Part shown: positions 16,313 through 24,641 of the stretch, in pieces | Layout: each line of letters begins with the position of its first letter | Position numbering within the stretch: position 1 is the stretch's first letter | Assembly: GCF_002803085.1 (NCBI RefSeq) | Contig: NZ_NNBJ01000014.1 | Coordinates: 124,001-188,000 of the forward strand | Direction: 5' to 3' | Length of the DNA stretch: 64,000 nt | Source of the DNA: Streptomyces sp. CB01201 | Lineage (GTDB): Bacteria > Actinomycetota > Actinomycetes > Streptomycetales > Streptomycetaceae | The notes under the pieces: generated by a model | Database searches by the model: none | Seen by the model: only the letters and a program-made list of their open reading frames with translations | Told to the model about the DNA's origin: nothing | Position numbers and translations under genes: made by a program

Positions 16313-17563
16313 ATGGAGCAGTACGAGCCCGAAAGCCTGTCAGCGGCCCAACTGGCGGCCGTCCGGCGCAGCTTGACGAATGGCAGGGGCGCCCTGACCC
16401 GCCGTTCGCTGCTGCGCGCCTCGGGCGTCGGCGCGCTCACCGTCGGCGGCCTCGCCACCCTGAGCGCGTGCGGCATCCCGGCGGCCAAGAAGGAGAACGG
16501 CACCGGACCGTCCAACACGGACCACTCCGCCCAGGAGAAGGAGGTCAACTTCTCCAACTGGACGCAGTACATGGACATCAGCGACGACAAGAAGCACCAC
16601 CCGACGCTGGACGAGTTCACCCGCCGCACCGGGATCCAGGTCAAGTACACCGAGGACATCAACGACAACGTCGAGTTCTTCGGGAAGATCAAGCCGCAGC
16701 TCGCGGCCGGCCAGGACACCGGCCGGGACCTGGTCGTGCTCACCGACTGGCTCGCCGCCCGGCTCATCCGGCTCGGCTGGGCGCAGCAGCTCGACCCCGC
16801 GCACCTGCCCCACGCCTACGCCAACCTCGCCCCCCAGTTCCGCTCGCCCGACTGGGACCCCGGCCGCGCCTACTCCTACCCCTGGACCGGCATCCCGACC
16901 GTCATCGCCTACAACTCCAAGGCGACCGGCGGCAAGAAGGTCGACTCCATCACCCAGCTGCTCGACGACCCCACCCTCAAGGGCCGCGTCGGCTTCCTGT
17001 CCGAGATGCGCGACTCCATCGGCATGACCCTGCTCGACCTCGGCAAGGACCCCGCCAGGTTCACCGACGCCGACTTCGACGCCGCGATCGGGCGGCTCCA
17101 GAAGGGCGTCGACTCCAAGCAGATCCGCCGCTTCACCGGCAACGACTACACCGGCGACCTGGTGAAGGGCGACCTCGCGGCCTGTGTCGCCTGGGGCGGC
17201 GACGTGACCCAGCTGCGCGCCGACAACCCGGACATCAAGTACGCGATCCCGGCGGCGGGTTACATGACCTCCAGCGACAACCTGCTCGTCCCGGCGAAGG
17301 CCCGGCACCAGAGCAACGCGGAGAAGCTCATCGACTACTACTACGAGCTGCCGGTCGCCGCGAAGCTCGCCGCGTTCATCAACTACCAGTGCCCGGTCGA
17401 CGGGGTGCGCGACGAACTCGCCAGGATCGACCCGGCCCTCGCGGCGAACGAACTGATCCTGCCGGACAAGGCGATGGCCGCGAAGTCCCACTCCTTCCGC
17501 TCGCTCAGCGAGGCCGAGGAGACCGCCTACGAGCAGAAGTTCTCCAGGCTCATCGGAGCGTGA
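16313..17563 (+). CDS. PotD/PotF-like polyamine-binding lipoprotein (second copy)
   Basis: A 416-residue exported binding protein. A twin-arginine-like TRRSLLRASG is followed by a hydrophobic helix and the lipobox LSAC, so a lipid-anchored mature protein is expected. It shares VNFSNWTQYMDISDDKK and QIRRFTGNDYTGDL with the copy at 6.2-7.4 kb. ATG 16313 begins MEQYEPESLSA, an unusually long pre-signal region of about 29 residues. It heads the transport genes potABC. The 141-base gap to potA contains one copy of a dispersed repeat core. Confidence 0.9.
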   Translation: MEQYEPESLSAAQLAAVRRSLTNGRGALTRRSLLRASGVGALTVGGLATLSACGIPAAKKENGTGPSNTDHSAQEKEVNFSNWTQYMDISDDKKHHPTLDEFTRRTGIQVKYTEDINDNVEFFGKIKPQLAAGQDTGRDLVVLTDWLAARLIRLGWAQQLDPAHLPHAYANLAPQFRSPDWDPGRAYSYPWTGIPTVIAYNSKATGGKKVDSITQLLDDPTLKGRVGFLSEMRDSIGMTLLDLGKDPARFTDADFDAAIGRLQKGVDSKQIRRFTGNDYTGDLVKGDLAACVAWGGDVTQLRADNPDIKYAIPAAGYMTSSDNLLVPAKARHQSNAEKLIDYYYELPVAAKLAAFINYQCPVDGVRDELARIDPALAANELILPDKAMAAKSHSFRSLSEAEETAYEQKFSRLIGA

Positions 17564-17606
17564 GCGCTCCGCGGGGTGCGGTGTTTTTCGGGTGCGGGCC
17601 CGCTGT

Positions 17607-17634
17607 GGCTGGTCGCGCAGTTCCCCGCGCCCCT
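17607..17634 (+). repeat. Solo copy of the dispersed intergenic repeat core
   Basis: Twenty-eight bases starting GGCTGGTCGCGCAGTTCCCC and ending GCGCCCCT, identical to the cores at 31529-31556 and 39911-39938 and, inverted, 43463-43490. Here it lies alone in the gap between the binding-protein and potA genes, next to a CCCCTTAGGGG palindrome. Confidence 0.85.
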
Positions 17635-17704
17635 TAGGGGCCCTAGGCCCGGACCCGTGATCCCCCTCCTCTTCCCCCCCTCGATACCCCCTGGGACCCC
17701 ACCC

Positions 17705-18856
17705 ATGACTGACAGCACCGCCGGCGGCGATGTCCGCCTCACCGGGATCAGCAAGACGTACGGCTCCTTCACCGCCGTGCATCCGCTCGAACTGACCGTC
17801 CCGCAGGGCTCGTTCTTCGCCCTGCTCGGTGCGTCCGGCTGCGGCAAGACCACCACCCTCCGCATGATCGCCGGGCTTGAGGAGCCGACCACCGGGACGG
17901 TCTTCCTCGGCGACAAGGACGTCACCGATCTGCCGCCCTACAAGCGGCCGGTGAACACCGTCTTCCAGTCGTACGCCCTCTTCCCGCATCTGAACGTCAC
18001 CGAGAACATCGCCTTCGGGCTGCGCCGGCGGGGCATCAAGTCGGTGCAGAAGCAGGTCGACGACATGCTGGAACTCGTCCAGCTCGGCGACTTCGCGCAG
18101 CGCAAGCCGCACCAGCTCTCCGGCGGGCAGCAGCAGCGCGTCGCCGTCGCCCGCGCGCTCATCAACCACCCCCAGGTACTGCTCCTGGACGAGCCGCTCG
18201 GCGCCCTCGACCTCAAGCTGCGCCGTCAGATGCAGCTTGAGCTCAAGCGCATCCAGACCGAGGTCGGCATCACCTTCGTGCACGTCACCCACGACCAGGA
18301 GGAGGCCATGACGATGGCCGACACGGTCGCGGTGATGAGCGGCGGCCGGGTCGAACAGCTCGGCGCACCGGCCGAGTTGTACGAGAACCCGAAGACCACC
18401 TTCGTCGCGAACTTCCTCGGCACCTCCAACCTCATCGAGGCCGAGGTGGCCGAGAGGAGCGGCGAGGACCTCGTCGTCACCGCGGGCGGCGCCAAGCTGC
18501 GGCTGCCCGGCGGACGATGTTCGGCCCCCACGGCGAGCGGCGGCAAGCTCCTCGTCGGCGTACGCCCCGAGAAGATCTCGCTCGCCCACCGCGACGACGA
18601 GGGCGCGATCGCCGACGGCCGCAACCGCGTCACCGGCCGCATCGTCGACTCGTCGTTCATCGGGGTCTCCACCCAGTACCTCGTCGACTCCCCGGCGGGC
18701 AGCGGCCTTTCGGTGTACGAGCAGAACATCGAGCGCGACACCCGCCTGGTGCCCGGCGCCGAGGTCGTCCTGCACTGGAACCCGGCGCACACCTTCGGCC
18801 TGGACGCGGCGCAGGCCAAGGACGCGGGCGTCGAGAAGGTCGAGGACGCCGCGTGA
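17705..18856 (+). CDS. potA: Polyamine ABC transporter ATP-binding protein PotA
   Basis: A 383-residue ATPase. Walker A is GASGCGKTT, the Q-loop lies in NTVFQSYALFPH, the signature is LSGGQQQR, Walker B is VLLLDEP and the H-loop VTHDQEEAM. A TOBE-type C-terminal domain of about 130 residues includes VGVRPEKISLAHRDDE. This layout is typical of the PotA/MalK group. The stop overlaps the next start as GTGA, so potA and potB are coupled. It powers import of polyamines with the two permeases downstream. ATG 17705 follows CCC without a clear Shine-Dalgarno sequence. Confidence 0.93.
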   Translation: MTDSTAGGDVRLTGISKTYGSFTAVHPLELTVPQGSFFALLGASGCGKTTTLRMIAGLEEPTTGTVFLGDKDVTDLPPYKRPVNTVFQSYALFPHLNVTENIAFGLRRRGIKSVQKQVDDMLELVQLGDFAQRKPHQLSGGQQQRVAVARALINHPQVLLLDEPLGALDLKLRRQMQLELKRIQTEVGITFVHVTHDQEEAMTMADTVAVMSGGRVEQLGAPAELYENPKTTFVANFLGTSNLIEAEVAERSGEDLVVTAGGAKLRLPGGRCSAPTASGGKLLVGVRPEKISLAHRDDEGAIADGRNRVTGRIVDSSFIGVSTQYLVDSPAGSGLSVYEQNIERDTRLVPGAEVVLHWNPAHTFGLDAAQAKDAGVEKVEDAA

Positions 18857-19767
18857 CCGCCCTGGCCGAGGCGCCCGCGGCACCCACCGTGCGCAAGGCC
18901 TCCACCCGCAAGCGGCTCGTCCCGTACTGGCTGCTGCTGCCGGGCATCCTCTGGCTGATCGTGTTCTTCGCGCTGCCGATGGTGTACCAGGCCTCGACCT
19001 CCGTACAGACCGGGTCACTTGAGAAGGGCTTCCAGGTCACCTGGCACTTCCAGACGTACTGGGACGCCTTCAAGGAGTACTACCCGCAGTTCATCCGCTC
19101 CCTGCTCTACGCGGGCACGGCGACCCTGCTCTGTCTGCTGCTCGGCTACCCGCTGGCCTATCTCATCGCCTTCAAGGCGGGCCGCTGGCGCAACATCGTC
19201 CTCATCCTGGTCATCGCGCCGTTCTTCACCAGCTTCCTCATCCGCACCCTGGCCTGGAAGACGATCCTGGCCGACGGCGGGCCCGTGGTGCACGCGCTCG
19301 CCACCCTGCACATCCTGGACGTCACCAACTGGCTGGGCTGGACCGAGGGCAGCCGGGTCCTGGCCACGCCGATGGCGGTGGTCTGCGGACTCACCTACAA
19401 CTTCCTGCCCTTCATGATCCTGCCGCTGTACACCTCTCTTGAGCGCATCGACTCCCGGCTGCACGAAGCGGCCGGCGACCTGTACGCGACCCCGGCCACC
19501 ACCTTCCGCAAGGTGACGTTCCCGCTGTCGATGCCCGGTGTCGTCTCGGGCACGCTGCTCACCTTCATCCCGGCCAGCGGTGACTACGTGAACGCCGAAC
19601 TGCTCGGCTCCACCGACCAGAAGATGGTCGGCAACGTCATCCAGTCGCAGTTCCTGCGGGTCCTGGACTATCCGACGGCCGCGGCCCTCTCCTTCATCCT
19701 GATGGCCATCGTCCTGATCATGGTCACCGTCTACATCCGCCGAGCCGGGACGGAGGACTTGGTCTGA
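18853..19767 (+). CDS. potB: Polyamine ABC transporter permease PotB
   Basis: A 304-residue permease with about six membrane helices; the first is near residues 24-46 (WLLLPGILWLIVFFALPM). The ATPase-contact EAA loop reads HEAAGDLYATPATTFRKVTF. It begins with GTG inside the potA stop (GTGA) and ends in TGATG, sharing one base with potC. From the family it forms a heterodimer with PotC in the cytoplasmic membrane. Nothing unusual was seen. Confidence 0.92.
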   Translation: MTALAEAPAAPTVRKASTRKRLVPYWLLLPGILWLIVFFALPMVYQASTSVQTGSLEKGFQVTWHFQTYWDAFKEYYPQFIRSLLYAGTATLLCLLLGYPLAYLIAFKAGRWRNIVLILVIAPFFTSFLIRTLAWKTILADGGPVVHALATLHILDVTNWLGWTEGSRVLATPMAVVCGLTYNFLPFMILPLYTSLERIDSRLHEAAGDLYATPATTFRKVTFPLSMPGVVSGTLLTFIPASGDYVNAELLGSTDQKMVGNVIQSQFLRVLDYPTAAALSFILMAIVLIMVTVYIRRAGTEDLV

Positions 19768-20579
19768 TGAGTCTCATGCCCATCCTCAAATGGCTGCGCC
19801 GCAACTTCGTGGTCATCGCGGGGCTCGCGACCCTCGCGTATCTGATCCTGCCGAACGTCGTCGTGATGGTGTTCTCGTTCAACAAGCCGAACGGGCGCTT
19901 CAACTACTCCTGGACGCGGTTCTCCACGGACGCCTGGAAGGACCCGTGCGGTGTCGCCGACATGTGCGGCTCGCTCTCGCTCTCGTTGCAGATCGCCTTC
20001 TGGGCGACGATCGGCGCGACCGTGCTCGGCACGATGATCGCCTTCGCCCTGGTCCGCTACCGGTTCCGGGCCCGCGGCGCGATCAACTCGCTGATCTTCC
20101 TGCCGATGGCGATGCCCGAGGTCGTGATGGCCGCCTCGCTGCTCACGCTCTTCCTCAACATGGGCGCGCAGCTGGGCTTCTGGACCATCCTCATCGCGCA
20201 CATCATGTTCTGCCTCAGCTTCGTCGTCACCGCCGTCAAGGCCCGTGTGATGTCCATGGACCCGAGGCTCGAAGAGGCCGCGCGCGACCTCTACGCGGGC
20301 CCGGTCCAGACGTTCCTGCGGGTGACGCTGCCGATCGCCTCGCCCGGCATCGCGGCGGGCGCGCTGCTCGCCTTCGCGCTCTCCTTCGACGACTTCATCA
20401 TCACCAACTTCAACGCGGGCTCCACCGTGACCTTCCCCATGTTCGTGTGGGGCTCGGCGCAGCGCGGCACGCCCGTGCAGATCAACGTCATCGGGACGGC
20501 GATGTTCATCGTTGCCGTCGTGGTGGTCACCGCCGGACAATTCATTGCGAACCGGCGCAAGAACAGCGCGAAAGCGTAA
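19767..20579 (+). CDS. potC: Polyamine ABC transporter permease PotC
   Basis: A 270-residue permease with about six membrane helices. The EAA loop is LEEAARDLYAGPVQTFLRVT, and the family-typical SFDDFIITNFNAG follows. Its ATG shares the last base of the potB stop. It partners PotB; the FAD oxidoreductase gene begins 31 bases downstream, so import and oxidation are probably co-transcribed. Helix positions were judged by eye only. Confidence 0.92.
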   Translation: MSLMPILKWLRRNFVVIAGLATLAYLILPNVVVMVFSFNKPNGRFNYSWTRFSTDAWKDPCGVADMCGSLSLSLQIAFWATIGATVLGTMIAFALVRYRFRARGAINSLIFLPMAMPEVVMAASLLTLFLNMGAQLGFWTILIAHIMFCLSFVVTAVKARVMSMDPRLEEAARDLYAGPVQTFLRVTLPIASPGIAAGALLAFALSFDDFIITNFNAGSTVTFPMFVWGSAQRGTPVQINVIGTAMFIVAVVVVTAGQFIANRRKNSAKA

Positions 20580-20610
20580 CCGTACGCAGTTCCTGAGGGA
20601 GTTGGAAATC

Positions 20611-22032
20611 ATGGCCGTGACCCGAGCCATGAAGAGCGCAGCACGGCAGTCCCTGGCGGGCGCGAAGCCCGTCCCCTTCTGGCTGGAGGACCCCGGCCGC
20701 CCCGAGGCGCTGCCCGCCCTCACCGGCGACGAGCGGTGCGACCTGCTCGTCGTCGGCGGCGGCTACAGCGGACTGTGGACCGCGCTGATCGCCAAGGAGC
20801 GCGAGCCCGGCCGCGAGGTCGTCCTCATCGAGGGCAAGGAGATCGGCTGGGCCGCCTCCGGCCGCAACGGCGGCTTCTGCGCGGCCTCGCTCACCCACGG
20901 TCTGGGCAACGGCCTGGCCCGCTGGCCCGGTGAACTCGCCAAGCTCGAACAACTCGGCGCGGCCAACCTCGACGCCATCGGGGACGCGGTCGCCCGCTAC
21001 AAGATCGACTGCGACTTCGAGCGCACCGGCGAGATCGACGTGGCCACCGAGCCGCACCAGCTGGAAGAGCTGCACGAGATGTACGAGGAGGCGACCGGGC
21101 TCGGCTTCGGCGGGCTCGAACTCCTCGACGAGCAGGCGCTGCGCGCCCAGGTCGACTCGCCCACCTTCCTCGGCGGCCTCTGGGACCGCGACGGCGTCGC
21201 CATGCTCCACCCGGCCAAGCTCGCCTGGGGCCTGAAGCAGGCCTGCCTGGACCTGGGCGTACGCATCTACGAGCACACCCCGGGCCTCTCGCTGACCCGG
21301 GTCGGCAGCGGCATGGGCGTGCGCACTCCGTACGGCAAGGTGCGGGCCGAGCAGGTCGCGCTCGGCACCAATGTGTTCCCCTCGCTGGTCAAGCGGCTGC
21401 GCCCGTACACGGTCCCGGTGTACGACTACGCCCTGATGACCGAACCGCTCTCCGCGGACCAGCTCGCCTCGATCGGCTGGCAGGGCCGCCAGGGCCTCGG
21501 GGACGCGGCCAACCAGTTCCACTACTTCCGGCTCTCCGCGGACAACCGGATCCTGTGGGGCGGTTACGACGCGATCTACCCCTACGGCGGGAAGGTGCGC
21601 AGCGAGTACGACGACCGGCCCGAGACGTACGCCAAGCTCGCCGAGCAGTTCTTCTACTGCTTCCCGCAGCTGGAGGGGCTCCGTTTTGGGCATGCGTGGG
21701 GCGGCGCGATCGACACCTGCTCGCGGTTCTCGGCGTTCTTCGGCACGGCCCACGGCGGCCGGGTCTCCTACGCCGCCGGGTACACCGGGCTCGGGGTGGG
21801 CGCGACCCGCTTCGGCGCCGATGTGATGCTCGACCTGCTCGCCGGGGAGCACACCGAGCGCACCGAGTTGGAGATGGTGCGCACCAAGCCGCTGCCGTTC
21901 CCGCCGGAGCCGGTGGCCTGGGCGGGCATCGGCATCACCAAGTGGTCGCTGGCCCGGGCCGACGAGCGGGGCGGCCGGCGCAATCTGTGGCTCAGGGCGA
22001 TGGACCGGGTCGGCCTTGGCTTCGACAGCTGA
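20611..22032 (+). CDS. FAD-dependent amine oxidoreductase (DAO family, PuuB/gamma-glutamylputrescine oxidase-like)
   Basis: A 473-residue flavoenzyme. The dinucleotide-binding motif is LLVVGGGYSGLWTAL, with the ribose-binding Glu in VVLIEGKEIGWAASGRNGG. The C-terminal FAD contact is AAGYTGLGVGATRFGADV. From the DAO fold it should oxidise a C-N bond and release an aldehyde and ammonia or an amine. Position last in the pot operon suggests a polyamine or gamma-glutamyl-polyamine substrate. No glutamate-polyamine ligase lies in this window. GAGGGAG precedes ATG 20611. Confidence 0.85.
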   Translation: MAVTRAMKSAARQSLAGAKPVPFWLEDPGRPEALPALTGDERCDLLVVGGGYSGLWTALIAKEREPGREVVLIEGKEIGWAASGRNGGFCAASLTHGLGNGLARWPGELAKLEQLGAANLDAIGDAVARYKIDCDFERTGEIDVATEPHQLEELHEMYEEATGLGFGGLELLDEQALRAQVDSPTFLGGLWDRDGVAMLHPAKLAWGLKQACLDLGVRIYEHTPGLSLTRVGSGMGVRTPYGKVRAEQVALGTNVFPSLVKRLRPYTVPVYDYALMTEPLSADQLASIGWQGRQGLGDAANQFHYFRLSADNRILWGGYDAIYPYGGKVRSEYDDRPETYAKLAEQFFYCFPQLEGLRFGHAWGGAIDTCSRFSAFFGTAHGGRVSYAAGYTGLGVGATRFGADVMLDLLAGEHTERTELEMVRTKPLPFPPEPVAWAGIGITKWSLARADERGGRRNLWLRAMDRVGLGFDS

Positions 22033-22088
22033 CGGCCCCGGACCGCAACAGGGCTTCCCCCTGCGGCAGTTGAGTGCTTGATCATCCC

Positions 22089-22118
22089 GTACGCCCCCGG
22101 GTCACGCCGGGGGCGTAC
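22089..22118 (+). terminator. Terminator of the pot operon
   Basis: A perfect 12-bp stem (22089-22100 with 22107-22118), loop GTCACG, 57 bases after the oxidoreductase stop. There is only a weak T tract. Confidence 0.7.
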
Positions 22119-22251
22119 CCCTTAGATCGCCCTGTGACCCAGCTCACTGCCGATTGCTGCGCGAAGTCGCGTCATAACCCGGCCCCGCGCCGCTCTCTCC
22201 CGTGGACGCACTGGCTGTGTCCAGTGGAGCGGGTCGAGCGGAGGGACGGCA

Positions 22252-22725
22252 ATGACTGCCTCGGGGTCGAAGACCGCGGTGGAATGGCTGGCGTCGGTGG
22301 CGCCGGATCCCGATGCCTGCCGGTGGGAGTGGGAGCGCAACCCCCTCGGGGTCGCCCTCCTCCCGGCCGGCCGGCGCTGGGACGTACTGATCGTGCCGGG
22401 CGAGCTGGGCCACCACACATTCGATGTGCTGGCCCGGCTCGTGGACCGGCCGGGTCCCGTGCTCGTCGACTTCGGCGACGCGCGGATGGGCTTCTTCGTG
22501 CCGCCCGGCACCGCCGCGCGCTGGCTCGGCACGGGGGTGCGGGGTGCGGGCCACGGCACCTGGATCGTGGTGCCCTATCCCGGCCGGACGACCGGCGGGG
22601 TGCGCTGGCTGGTGCCGCCCGACGGCTCGGGCACGCTCACCGACCCCACCCTCCTGGAGCTGGCGATGCACGAGGCGGCGGCCCGGATCGCGCGCGACGG
22701 GGACAACCGGGACAAGGGGGAATGA
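22252..22725 (+). CDS. Small hypothetical protein, resembles the N-terminal PrimPol-like domain of Streptomyces primase/polymerase proteins
   Basis: A 157-residue soluble protein beginning MTASGSKTAVEWLASVAPDP. The series GVALLPAGRRWDVLIVP, MGFFVPPGTAARWLG and GTWIVVPYPGR then GGVRWLVPP resembles, from memory, the order of motifs in stand-alone bifunctional DNA primase/polymerase N-terminal domain proteins of Streptomyces. I see no clear catalytic DxD pair, so activity is doubtful. GGAGGG precedes the ATG. It lies alone between the pot terminator and the chitinase promoter. A CACTGG-N6-CCAGTG inverted repeat (22209-22226) sits just upstream. Function unknown. Confidence 0.6.
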   Translation: MTASGSKTAVEWLASVAPDPDACRWEWERNPLGVALLPAGRRWDVLIVPGELGHHTFDVLARLVDRPGPVLVDFGDARMGFFVPPGTAARWLGTGVRGAGHGTWIVVPYPGRTTGGVRWLVPPDGSGTLTDPTLLELAMHEAAARIARDGDNRDKGE

Positions 22726-22751
22726 GTGGGGGCGGACGGCTGCCGGAAGCC

Positions 22752-22780
22752 TTGACAACCGGATTGGTCTGGACCATGTT
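22752..22780 (+). promoter_or_regulatory. Chitinase promoter with a DasR-type operator
   Basis: The -35 TTGACA (22752-22757) and the -10 CATGTT (22775-22780) are 17 bases apart. The palindrome TGGTCTGGACCA (22765-22776) covers the spacer and overlaps the -10. It matches the DasR-responsive element consensus ACTGGTCTAGACCACT, known from memory at Streptomyces chitinase genes, at most positions. Expected effect: repression relieved by GlcN-6-P. Confidence 0.75.
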
Positions 22781-22823
22781 GTGCGCACTTCGTGTCTCAA
22801 TACCCCCTTGCCTGGAGGCAGTT

Positions 22824-24641
22824 GTGGACCGCACCAGACATCCGGCCCTCCGGTCATCGCTCTGCGCCGCCCTGACGGCGGCCGCCCTCGGCGCGGCCGG
22901 GCTCGTCGCCGCGGCGCCGTCCGCGCAGGCCGCCGACGCCGACCTCATGCGCAACGGCGGCTTCGAATCCGGGCTCGACGGCTGGAGCTGCACCGCCGGC
23001 AGCGGCGCCGTGGTCACCTCGCCCGTGCACGGCGGCACCCACGCCCTGAAGGCCACTCCGGCCGGCAGCGACAACGCACAGTGCGCCCAGAGCGTCGCCG
23101 TCCAGCCCAACTCCACCTACACGCTGAGCAGTTGGGTGCAGGGCAGCTATGCCTACCTCGGCGCGTCCGGCACCGGTACGACCGATGTGTCGACCTGGAC
23201 CCAGTCCGCGCCGTCCTGGCAGCAGCTGACCACCACCTTCAAGACCGGCGCGAGCACCACATCGGTGACCGTCTACACCCACGGCTGGTACGGCACCGGC
23301 GCCTACGAGGCCGACGACGTGAGCCTGATCGGGCCCGGCGGCACCCCCGTCCAGCTGCCGGCCGCCCCCGCCGGGCTCACCGCCTCCGGCGCCACCTCCT
23401 CCGGCATGAGCCTGAGCTGGTCCCCGTCGGCCGGCGCCACCGGCTACAACGTGTACCGCGACGGCGCCAAAGCGGCCTCTGTGAGCGGGACTTCGGCCAC
23501 CGTCACCGGCCTCGCGCCCAGTACCTCGTACAGCTTCCAGGTCACCGCGACCAACAGCGCGGGCGAGTCGCCCAGGTCGGCCGCCGTCAGCGCGAGCACC
23601 ACCAGCGGCGGCACCACCCCGCCGCCCTCGGGGCACGCGCTGGTCGGCTATCTGCACGCGTCCTTCGCCAACGGCGCCGGCTACACGCGGATGGCGGACG
23701 TGCCCGACGACTGGAACATCATCGACCTGGCCTTCGGTGAGCCGACCTCCCCGACCTCGGGCGACATCCGCTTCACGCCGTGCCCGGTCAGCGAGTGCCC
23801 CACCGTGGAGCCCCTCGCCGACTTCAAGGCGGCCATCAAGGCCAAGCAGGCCGCGGGCAAGAAGGTACTGATCTCCATCGGCGGCCAGAACGGCCAGGTC
23901 CAGCTGACGACGACCGCCGCCCGCGACACCTTCGTCTCCTCCGTCTCGAAGATCATCGACGACTACGGCCTCGACGGCCTCGACATCGACTTCGAGGGCC
24001 ACTCGCTGTCGCTCAACACCGGCGACACGGACTTCCGGAGCCCCACGACTCCCGTCGTCGTCAACCTCATCGACGCCCTGAAGACCCTCAAGGCCAAGTA
24101 CGGCTCCAAGTTCGTCCTGACCATGGCCCCGGAGACGTTCTTCGTGCAAATGGGCTACCAGTACTACGGCTCGGGCCCCTGGGGCGGCCAGGACCCCCGC
24201 TGCGGCGCCTATCTGCCGGTGATCTACGCCCTGCGCGACTCGCTCACCCTGCTGCACGTCCAGGACTACAACTCGGGCTCGATCATGGGCCTCGACAACC
24301 AGTACCACTCGATGGGCGGCGCGGACTTCCACATCGCCATGACCGACATGCTGCTCACCGGCTTCCCGGTCGCGGGCGACACCACCAAGGTGTTCCCGGC
24401 GCTGCGGCCCGACCAGGTCGCCATCGGGCTGCCGGCCTCCACCCAGGCGGGCAACGGCTGGACCAGCCCCGCCGAGGTCACCAAGACCCTGGACTGCCTG
24501 ACGAAGAAGGCGAACTGCGGCACCTACCAGACCCACGGCAGCTGGCCGGGCCTGCGCGGGCTGATGACGTGGTCCATCAACTGGGACCGGTTCAACGGCG
24601 GAGAGTTCTCGAAGAACTTCGACGCATACCCGTGGAGCTGA
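22824..24641 (+). CDS. Secreted GH18 chitinase with carbohydrate-binding and fibronectin III domains
   Basis: A 605-residue exoenzyme. A Sec signal of about 37 residues ends ...PSAQA. A CBM-like beta domain follows (about 40-170, NGGFESGLDGWSC), then a fibronectin III module (about 177-260), a short TTPPPS linker and a GH18 barrel whose motif DGLDIDFEGHS places the acid Glu near residue 391. It should cleave chitin outside the cell. GTG 22824 has GGAGG 5 bases upstream. Its 3' end overlaps the convergent PAP2 gene by 50 bases. Control by DasR is suggested by the promoter site. Confidence 0.92.
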   Translation: MDRTRHPALRSSLCAALTAAALGAAGLVAAAPSAQAADADLMRNGGFESGLDGWSCTAGSGAVVTSPVHGGTHALKATPAGSDNAQCAQSVAVQPNSTYTLSSWVQGSYAYLGASGTGTTDVSTWTQSAPSWQQLTTTFKTGASTTSVTVYTHGWYGTGAYEADDVSLIGPGGTPVQLPAAPAGLTASGATSSGMSLSWSPSAGATGYNVYRDGAKAASVSGTSATVTGLAPSTSYSFQVTATNSAGESPRSAAVSASTTSGGTTPPPSGHALVGYLHASFANGAGYTRMADVPDDWNIIDLAFGEPTSPTSGDIRFTPCPVSECPTVEPLADFKAAIKAKQAAGKKVLISIGGQNGQVQLTTTAARDTFVSSVSKIIDDYGLDGLDIDFEGHSLSLNTGDTDFRSPTTPVVVNLIDALKTLKAKYGSKFVLTMAPETFFVQMGYQYYGSGPWGGQDPRCGAYLPVIYALRDSLTLLHVQDYNSGSIMGLDNQYHSMGGADFHIAMTDMLLTGFPVAGDTTKVFPALRPDQVAIGLPASTQAGNGWTSPAEVTKTLDCLTKKANCGTYQTHGSWPGLRGLMTWSINWDRFNGGEFSKNFDAYPWS

